From an uncultured Clostridia bacterium (lineage in GTDB: Bacteria; Bacillota; Clostridia; Oscillospirales; Acutalibacteraceae): a stretch of 35,656 nucleotides of DNA. Positions within the stretch are counted from its first letter, which is position 1, and each line of letters begins with the position of its first letter. Location: positions 1 through 35,656 of the forward strand of contig CAUBKG010000016.1 of the NCBI GenBank assembly GCA_958436475.1. The letters run 5' to 3'. The notes under the pieces were generated by a model. That model was not told the DNA's origin. It did no database searches and was given only the letters and a program-made list of their open reading frames with translations. The position numbers were made by a program, and so were the translations under genes. Shown one piece after another: positions 30,221 through 35,656 of the stretch.

Positions 30221-30352
30221 GATACAGCAGGTATGATGAGCATGCCCGGGCGAATCCGGCTTTGACCCCGGAGCCCTAACCCTGCGCGCCGTGTTTGCCG
30301 GGGGATGTTCATCATGCAGTCCGGAAATGAATCTGAATTGGGAGGCAACGCC

Positions 30353-31432
30353 ATGATTGAGGTACAGCACCTCACCAAACGGTATGGAAACTTCACCGCA
30401 GTGGACGATATTTCCTTTTCCGTTTCCACAGGGGAAATCCTCGGGTTCCTCGGGCCGAACGGCGCGGGAAAATCCACCACCATGAACATGCTCACCGGCT
30501 ACCTTTCCGCAACGGAGGGCACGGTGACCATCGGGGAATACGATATCCTCGAGCATCCGAACGAGGCGAAAAAGCATATCGGGTACCTGCCCGAGCTTCC
30601 GCCCCTTTATCTGGATATGACCGTCCACGAATACCTCAGCTTTCTATACGACCTGAAAAAGGTGACATACCCGAAGGAGCCGCACATCGCGGAAATCTGC
30701 GGCCTCGTGGGGATTGCGCAGTACCGGGACAAGCTCATCAAAAAGCTCTCCAAGGGCTATCGCCAGAGGGTAGGCATCGCGCAGGCCCTGCTCGGCAACC
30801 CGGACGTTCTGATTCTCGACGAGCCGACCGTCGGCCTCGACCCCAATCAGATCATCGAAATCCGCAACCTCATCCGCGCGCTCGGCAAGGACCACACGGT
30901 CATTTTCAGCTCGCATATCCTCTCTGAAATCCAGGCCGTGTGCGAGCGGATCATCGTTATCAGCCACGGCAAAATCATTGCGGACGATACCGCCGAAAAC
31001 CTCGCCCGCGGTATTTCAGACGACCACTCCTACACGCTGCGCGTGGTGGGCGGCAAAGAAAAAATCCTCGGCCTTCTGCAGGGAACCGAAGGCGTTGCCG
31101 GGTGCTACTGCGCCGGCGCGGCGGAAGCGGGTTCCTTCGAATTCGTGGTGGAGCCGGAAGAAGGCGCCGATTTCCGCCTTCCCCTCTTCGAAAAGCTCCG
31201 GGCGGAAAACCTCCCGCTCATTTATTTGAAATCCAACGAGCCCTCCCTCGAGGAGGCCTTCATCCGCCTGACCGCAAACGACGCGGCGGCGCGCGAAGGC
31301 TCCGGCGAAGAGGAGGACGCCGCGGCACCGGGAGCACAGCCGGAAACGGACGCTCCGGAAGACGGCGGGGCGGACGCCCCGGCGGAAATCCCCGCGGACG
31401 GAACCGATGATGAAAAGGAGGCGGATGCATAA
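30353..31432 (+). CDS. ABC transporter ATP-binding protein, GldA/CcmA type
   Basis: A 359-residue ATPase: Walker A GPNGAGKSTTMNM, Q-loop YLPELPPLYLDMTVHEYL, signature LSKGYRQRVGIAQALLG, Walker B VLILDEPTVGLDP, H-loop SSHILSEIQ. A ligand-type domain follows to about 310, then an unusual acidic tail (Ala/Glu/Asp/Pro, about 310-359). The start at 30353 follows GGGAGG by 7 nt. It heads a four-gene operon: permease, GldG-like auxiliary and DUF4340 protein. The same set is called Gld/ABC-2-auxiliary in many non-motile bacteria, so gliding is not implied. The substrate is unknown. Confidence 0.93.
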   Translation: MIEVQHLTKRYGNFTAVDDISFSVSTGEILGFLGPNGAGKSTTMNMLTGYLSATEGTVTIGEYDILEHPNEAKKHIGYLPELPPLYLDMTVHEYLSFLYDLKKVTYPKEPHIAEICGLVGIAQYRDKLIKKLSKGYRQRVGIAQALLGNPDVLILDEPTVGLDPNQIIEIRNLIRALGKDHTVIFSSHILSEIQAVCERIIVISHGKIIADDTAENLARGISDDHSYTLRVVGGKEKILGLLQGTEGVAGCYCAGAAEAGSFEFVVEPEEGADFRLPLFEKLRAENLPLIYLKSNEPSLEEAFIRLTANDAAAREGSGEEEDAAAPGAQPETDAPEDGGADAPAEIPADGTDDEKEADA

Positions 31433-32133
31433 TGGGAGCAATCTATAAAAAGGAAATGCGCTCTTACTTTTCCTATCCGCTCGCGTATATCTTTTTAGCC
31501 GCGTTTTTCGCTTTCTCCGGCTTTTTCTTCCAGTATATTTTTTCAATGGGCTCCACCTATATGCCCCTCGTGTTCAATATGCTGTTCACCTGCGTGCTGT
31601 TCACCATCTTCGTTCTCACCATGGGATCGTTCAGCGATGAGCGCCGCCACAAGACCGACCAGGCCCTTTTGACCGCGCCGGTCAGCGTTACCTCGATCGT
31701 GCTCGGCAAGTTTTTTTCCGCGCTGACCGTTTTCTCCATCGGTATGGTGGTAACCGTCCTGCAGGCGGTAGTCCTCTCCTTCTTCAAGCAGCCGGACTGG
31801 CTCCTCTTCCTCTCCTGCTTCCTCGGCCTGTTCCTCGTCGGGGCGGTCATGATCGCGATCGGCATGTTCATTTCCTCCCTCACGGAAAGCCAGATCGTCG
31901 CCGCGGTCATCACGGTGGCCTTCGCCATTGTCGTAACCTTTATCGATACCATCGCCAATTCCATCGGCTGGGCGTGGCTCACCACTGCGGTAACCGCCGT
32001 TTCCCTGCAGGCGCGGTTCGCGGCCTTCATCGTCGGCCAGCTCGATTTTTCCAACATCATATTCTTCCTTAGCATTGCCACTCTCGCACTGTATGGTACG
32101 GTGCGTGTGGTGGAATCTAAGAGATGGCTGTAA
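31432..32133 (+). CDS. ABC-2 type permease (GldF-like)
   Basis: A 233-residue membrane protein with about six hydrophobic segments. MGAIYKKEMRSYFSYPLAYIFLAAFFAFSG is the usual amphipathic first part, GSFSDERRHKTDQALLTAPVS the typical ABC-2 coupling loop and ALYGTVRVVESKRWL the C-terminus. ATG overlaps the stop of the ATPase gene (TAATG), so translation is coupled. Confidence 0.92.
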   Translation: MGAIYKKEMRSYFSYPLAYIFLAAFFAFSGFFFQYIFSMGSTYMPLVFNMLFTCVLFTIFVLTMGSFSDERRHKTDQALLTAPVSVTSIVLGKFFSALTVFSIGMVVTVLQAVVLSFFKQPDWLLFLSCFLGLFLVGAVMIAIGMFISSLTESQIVAAVITVAFAIVVTFIDTIANSIGWAWLTTAVTAVSLQARFAAFIVGQLDFSNIIFFLSIATLALYGTVRVVESKRWL

Positions 32134-32145
32134 GGAGGCGGAACC

Positions 32146-33654
32146 ATGAAAGAGAAAAAACAGAAATCCGCTCATTTCCGCCACGGCGGCATGGCCATTT
32201 TAATGACCGCCGTCATGCTTGCGATCCTGATCCTCATCAACGTTGCCGCCGTTATGCTGGTGGATAAATACCCGCTCGTGGTGGATATGACCTCCAAGCG
32301 GGAAAATTCCCTCTCTGCGGAAAACGCGGAGATGATAAAGGGCTTCCAGAAGCCGGTCACCATCACCGTGCTCGGCAGCGAAGATGAATTCCTCAGCACC
32401 GATTCGCTGGCGGACCAGAGCATCATCGATACCTCCGGCGGAAATTACGGCCTCCAGGCCGTGACCCTTCTGCAGAACTACGAAAAGCTCAATCAAAACA
32501 TCACGCTGAAGTTCCTCGATACGCAGTCGCCGGCCTTCGGTACCTTCAAATCCAACCACCCGGACCTCGACCTCAGCGTCAACAGCATCGTCGTGGAAAC
32601 CGAAAACCGCACCCGCGTGCTCACCCTGCGGGATATCATGCAGTTCGGCACAGAAGGGTATTATTACACCACCGCCGCCTCGACCCTCGAATCGGCCCTG
32701 ACCTCCGCCATCATGCAGGGCGAGCTGGGCGACGCCGACCCCGTAACGCTCATCGGCGGCCATGGAGGCAGCTCCATCGGTTATCTCTCCGAAGTGCTTG
32801 CAAACAACAATTACGATGTGCAGACGCTCGAAAGCCTCACCCTGAGCGATATCCCCTCCGATTCCGTGATGGCCATTATCTGCGCCCCCACGGTGGATTA
32901 CACTGCGGACGAAATCGCAAAGCTCGAAGCCTATCTCGATAACGGCGGGAAGTCGGGCCGCCACATCTTTTATATCGCCTCGGAACAGCAGCCCTCCTCT
33001 CTGCCCAACCTCGACGCTTTCCTCGCGAAGTACGGCATGCGGGTAACGCCGGGCTGCCTCATTGCGGAAACCGATGCGAACCGCAGCGGCTCGCAGAGCC
33101 CTCTCATCACCTACTTCGATTACGCGGATACCAGCACTTTTTCCCGCCTCAATAAAAACCAGCTCTATTGCTACACCACCTTCCACCGCCCCATAGAGAT
33201 TCTGGATGTGGACGATTCCAATATCACGGTAACCCCCCTTCTCACGGTGCCGGAATCGGCCTACCTCTACCCGATGGATGAGGAGGAGGCCGCGAACCTG
33301 AGCAACGATACCGCCACCTTCGGCCCCTTCAACGGATTCGTAAAATCGGAGATCCGGGGCAGCGGCGAGGCGGTCTCCACCATTTCGGTGTGCGGCTCCA
33401 CCTATTTCCTGAGCGAGGAGGTTCTCAGCTCCTCCATATACGGAAACGCGGACTTCCTGATGATCCACCTCAACAGCGTCCTCGGGCGCGACAATCCCAG
33501 CATTTTCTTCAACGCCAAAACCATTGGCGACACGAGCTTCCAGGTAAACGCCTTTGTTTCCTCTCTGATCGGATTCGGTATCTTTATCCTGCTGATCCCG
33601 ATTGCGACCCTCGCCATCGGCCTCGGCATCTGGATCTGGAGGAATAAGCGATGA
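32146..33654 (+). CDS. GldG-like ABC transporter auxiliary protein
   Basis: A 502-residue protein of the Gld/ABC_transp_aux family. A membrane helix (about 17-40) is followed by a large extracytoplasmic region (about 45-470), beginning DMTSKRENSLSAENAEMIKGF, and a last helix (about 473-497, LIGFGIFILLIPIATLAIGLGIWIW). The periplasmic-like domain contains a Rossmann-type part with PVTLIGGHGG and MAIICAPTVDYTADEIAKLEAYLDNGGK. GGAGG precedes the ATG by 6-7 nt and it starts 12 bp after the permease. It probably links substrate to the transporter on the outer face. Confidence 0.9.
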   Translation: MKEKKQKSAHFRHGGMAILMTAVMLAILILINVAAVMLVDKYPLVVDMTSKRENSLSAENAEMIKGFQKPVTITVLGSEDEFLSTDSLADQSIIDTSGGNYGLQAVTLLQNYEKLNQNITLKFLDTQSPAFGTFKSNHPDLDLSVNSIVVETENRTRVLTLRDIMQFGTEGYYYTTAASTLESALTSAIMQGELGDADPVTLIGGHGGSSIGYLSEVLANNNYDVQTLESLTLSDIPSDSVMAIICAPTVDYTADEIAKLEAYLDNGGKSGRHIFYIASEQQPSSLPNLDAFLAKYGMRVTPGCLIAETDANRSGSQSPLITYFDYADTSTFSRLNKNQLYCYTTFHRPIEILDVDDSNITVTPLLTVPESAYLYPMDEEEAANLSNDTATFGPFNGFVKSEIRGSGEAVSTISVCGSTYFLSEEVLSSSIYGNADFLMIHLNSVLGRDNPSIFFNAKTIGDTSFQVNAFVSSLIGFGIFILLIPIATLAIGLGIWIWRNKR

Positions 33655-35072
33655 ATAAGAAGCTGCTGCACATCCTGATCGCCGCCGGCGCAGTGCTCGT
33701 GCTCGCGGCGGTTGTCATCCTGCTGGTCGTCGGCAGCAACAAAGACAAGGAGCGCCTGCAGAACGAGCCGCAGGGCATCCCACTGGTGGAGGAAAAGGAA
33801 GACGACCTGACCGCCGTAGAGGTAACGAATTCAGACGGCTCCTTCACCGCCGTGATGACCGAAGTGACCGGGAGAGGCGGCAAGAAAAGCAAGGCCCTCC
33901 GCCTCGAGGGGTATGAAGACCTCCCCGCCGCGGCAGATGCGTTCGATACGCTTTCCCTGCGCGCCAGCCACTTCAACGCCACCCGCGTGATTGCGGAAAA
34001 GGCCGAAAACCTGAGCGATTACGGTCTCGACGCCCCCCAGGTCAAGTTCCAAAGCACCTTCCGGGACGGCAGCCGGAAAACCGTTTCCATCGGCGCCCCG
34101 GTGCCGGACGACAGCGGCCTCTACGCCATGCGGGAGGGGGACGAATCGGTATACATCGTAAGCTTCACTTATCTCGACACCTTCAGCAAAACGCGGGATG
34201 CCTATATCAGCAAGCAGCTCATCCCCATTTACACGGATAACGATGCGCTCAAGTTCCAGAGCGTGGAGCTTGCCGGGTCTTCGCGCGAGAAGCCGCTGGT
34301 CATCACGAAATACCACGACGAAACCTCCGCCCAGCTATATGAGATCACGGAGCCCTTCCCGGCCCTTACGATGGACGATAAGGTCCAGACTATCCTTTCC
34401 TCCCTCACCGTGGGGCTGGACGCCGCGGAGATCGCCGTCATTCACCCCACGGCGGAGCAGATCGCGGAATACGGGCTGGATAACCCCTATTCCACCGTGC
34501 GCTTCCAGTTTGAAGACGCGGAATATTACCTGCGCATCGGCAAGCCGCAGGACGAGGAAGGCTTTATCCACGTGATGGTGAACGAGAACCCCTTGATTTA
34601 CAAGCTTGCCGCCTCCATGCTTGAATACCGCGATTACCAGCTCGAGGATGTGCTCAGCGGGCGGCTCTTCACCGGGAACATCACCCAGATCAGCCACGTG
34701 ATCCTCACGGCAAACGGCAAGGAATACGATTTTGAGATCGATCATTCCCAGAGCCAGGCGGGTTATATCCTCAATGGAACCCGCATCGATTCCGACTGGG
34801 GCGCCATGTTCTATTCGAATCTCCTCCTGCTCTCCCGCAAGGAGGTATCGGAAAAAGCGACGTCCGGCTCCCCTGTTCTCACCTGCACCCTCCAGTTCAC
34901 GGATAAAAACCGGGAGCCTACCAAATGGGAGGTTTATAAAGAAAGCGGCGATGAATACCTCTTCGTGACCGGTGGGAAAACCACCGCCTCGGTTTACCCT
35001 GCCGCCGTCCAGAAGCTCTGCGAAGACCTCGAAAAGCTTTCCCGCGGCGAAGAGATCGAAGCGATCTACTAA
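33651..35072 (+). CDS. DUF4340 domain-containing membrane-anchored protein
   Basis: A 473-residue protein. A signal-anchor helix at residues 5-28 (LLHILIAAGAVLVLAAVVILLVV) is followed by DUF4340-type repeats: SHFNATRVIAEKAENLSDYGLDAPQVKFQSTFRDGSRKTVSIG and HPTAEQIAEYGLDNPYSTVRFQFEDAEYYLRIG share the L..YGLD.P motif, with sites around 120-165 and 265-310. DUF4340 genes almost always follow GldG-type genes. It overlaps the previous gene by 4 bp and ends the operon. Role unknown, probably the extracytoplasmic partner of the transporter. Confidence 0.9.
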   Translation: MNKKLLHILIAAGAVLVLAAVVILLVVGSNKDKERLQNEPQGIPLVEEKEDDLTAVEVTNSDGSFTAVMTEVTGRGGKKSKALRLEGYEDLPAAADAFDTLSLRASHFNATRVIAEKAENLSDYGLDAPQVKFQSTFRDGSRKTVSIGAPVPDDSGLYAMREGDESVYIVSFTYLDTFSKTRDAYISKQLIPIYTDNDALKFQSVELAGSSREKPLVITKYHDETSAQLYEITEPFPALTMDDKVQTILSSLTVGLDAAEIAVIHPTAEQIAEYGLDNPYSTVRFQFEDAEYYLRIGKPQDEEGFIHVMVNENPLIYKLAASMLEYRDYQLEDVLSGRLFTGNITQISHVILTANGKEYDFEIDHSQSQAGYILNGTRIDSDWGAMFYSNLLLLSRKEVSEKATSGSPVLTCTLQFTDKNREPTKWEVYKESGDEYLFVTGGKTTASVYPAAVQKLCEDLEKLSRGEEIEAIY

Positions 35073-35144
35073 GCGCCGGAAACAATGGGTCCCTTTGCAG
35101 ATACGCCGTAACACAGGTTACATGCAACCGCTAATAAAAATAAT

Positions 35145-35192
35145 AACCCATCATGATGCTTTTGGTAAAAAGCATCATGATGGGTTTTCTTT
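35145..35192 (+). terminator. Terminator of the Gld-type ABC operon
   Basis: AACCCATCATGATGCTTT (35145-35162) pairs perfectly with 35168-35185, loop TGGTA, then TTCTTTTT. Confidence 0.9.
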
Positions 35193-35236
35193 TTCCCATT
35201 TTCGTCTTTGACCTTTCGGCAGGGCCATTTCACCGC

Positions 35237-35328
35237 GTAGGGGCGGCCAGTGGCCGCCAGCCGAAACCGCCTACGGAAAAACGGTGCGGAAGGTATGGGG
35301 CAGAACGGGCGCCCACTGGCGCCCCTGC
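35237..35328. repeat. Degenerate copy of the 101-bp terminal-inverted-repeat element
   Basis: Begins GTAGGGGCGGCCAGTGGCC and ends GGGCGCCCACTGGCGCCCC, so it has the same ends as the intact copies at 35416 and 35556, but the middle is diverged and the length is 92 bp. Confidence 0.7.
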
Positions 35329-35370
35329 GGTGGCACAGGAAACCGAGCCGCGCATATTAGGCCTTTGGGC

Positions 35371-35415
35371 GTAGGGGCGGCTCCGGGAAGCGAGCCGCAC
35401 AGATGGGGCTTTGGC
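35371..35415. repeat. Partial 45-bp unit of the array
   Basis: Starts GTAGGGGCGGCTCCGGGAAG and continues into linker-like sequence (GCGAGCCGCACA..GGGGCTTTGG), as if an element had been cut out between its left end and the following linker. The linkers at 35329-35370 and 35517-35555 are related to it. Confidence 0.6.
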
Positions 35416-35516
35416 GTAGGGGCGGCCATCGGCCGCCCGCGAAAGCAAAATTGCCCGCCCACAGAAGGCCATGCAGAATGTACAGGACAGGACGGGCGCC
35501 CATTGGGCGCCCCTAC
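35416..35516. repeat. 101-bp intergenic element, intact copy A
   Basis: Terminal inverted repeat GTAGGGGCG/CGCCCCTAC, with inner palindromes GGGCGGCC-type at the left (GGCCATCGGCC) and GGGCGCCCATTGGGCGCCC at the right. It matches copy B at 99 of 101 positions. Confidence 0.85.
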
Positions 35517-35555
35517 GGCGGTTCCGGAAAGCGAGCGGCATATATGGGGCTTCTC

Positions 35556-35656
35556 GTAGGGGCGGCCACCGGCCGCCCGCGAAAGCAAAATTGCCCGCCC
35601 ACAGAAGGCCATGCAGAATGCACAGGACAGGACGGGCGCCCATTGGGCGCCCCTAC
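35556..35656. repeat. 101-bp intergenic element, intact copy B
   Basis: Same element as 35416-35516 (differences at ATC/ACC and GTA/GCA), ending exactly at the window edge. Copies A and B are 140 bp apart, the linker being 39 bp. No gene is inside. Confidence 0.85.

Noticed and set aside
32200..33468. A 422-codon minus-strand frame opposite the GldG-like gene
   Set aside because: Complement-frame artefact; the plus-strand gene has operon context, membrane helices and a ribosome site.
35237..35656. CRISPR array as an explanation for the terminal repeats
   Set aside because: Units are about 101 bp with palindromic ends, linkers are related to each other rather than unique, and there are no cas genes.

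Overview
This window looks like a chromosome segment of a spore-forming, fairly high-GC member of the Firmicutes, most likely an Oscillospirales (Ruminococcaceae/Acutalibacteraceae-type) gut anaerobe. The evidence is the sporulation and germination genes (spoIIP, gpr, spoVAC, spoVAD, spoVAE), Gram-positive Shine-Dalgarno sites and SigA-type promoters, a Bacillus-like order of SRP RNA-dnaX-ybaB-recR, an rpsT/gpr/spoIIP neighbourhood, and a secreted M60-like peptidase with carbohydrate-binding modules. No tRNA, rRNA or CRISPR array was seen.

Layout. 1-480: a small Xre regulator. 536-2833 (minus): a lysA-type decarboxylase and an alpha/beta hydrolase. 2931-6445 (minus): a housekeeping cluster in transcription order SRP RNA, dnaX, ybaB, recR, smpB, ending in a terminator. 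6447-6783: a non-coding, hairpin-rich region with a duplicated unit and a strong minus-strand promoter. 6924-12721: the gpr/spoIIP sporulation neighbourhood, interrupted by two tandem paralogous secreted proteins on the other strand (8439-11503). 12813-13029: a long inverted-repeat element. 13210-15385: rpsT, then a minimal spoVACDE operon. 15535-16182: a transaldolase/fructose-6-phosphate aldolase. 16252-16947: a divergent SLOG/Xre pair in which both genes are frameshifted. 17119-18988: an orphan MacB/LolD-type ATPase and a YabE-like 3D-domain protein. 19583-23221: a 1212-residue secreted M60-like metallopeptidase with a perfect internal duplication. 23935-29068 (minus): a type-4 uracil-DNA glycosylase, a heterodimeric ABC exporter and a DUF1624 membrane acyltransferase-like protein. 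29340-35072 (plus): an amidohydrolase and a four-gene GldA/GldF/GldG/DUF4340 ABC operon. 35237-35656: an array of 101-bp terminal-inverted-repeat elements running to the window edge.

How the genes relate. The dnaX-ybaB-recR-smpB block is replication, repair and ribosome rescue in one transcription direction. gpr, spoIIP and spoVA serve spore-protein degradation, engulfment and dipicolinate transport. The secreted proteins (two probable beta-trefoil proteins and the M60-like enzyme) point to contact with host or dietary glycans. An 18-bp operator-like motif is shared by the intact Xre gene at the left end and the decayed SLOG/Xre pair 16.5 kb away, so the two loci probably belong, or belonged, to one regulon.

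Several starts were moved to match Shine-Dalgarno sites; TTG starts with good sites are proposed for lysA, dnaX and one ABC exporter gene. All assignments are by reading the sequence; no database search was run.
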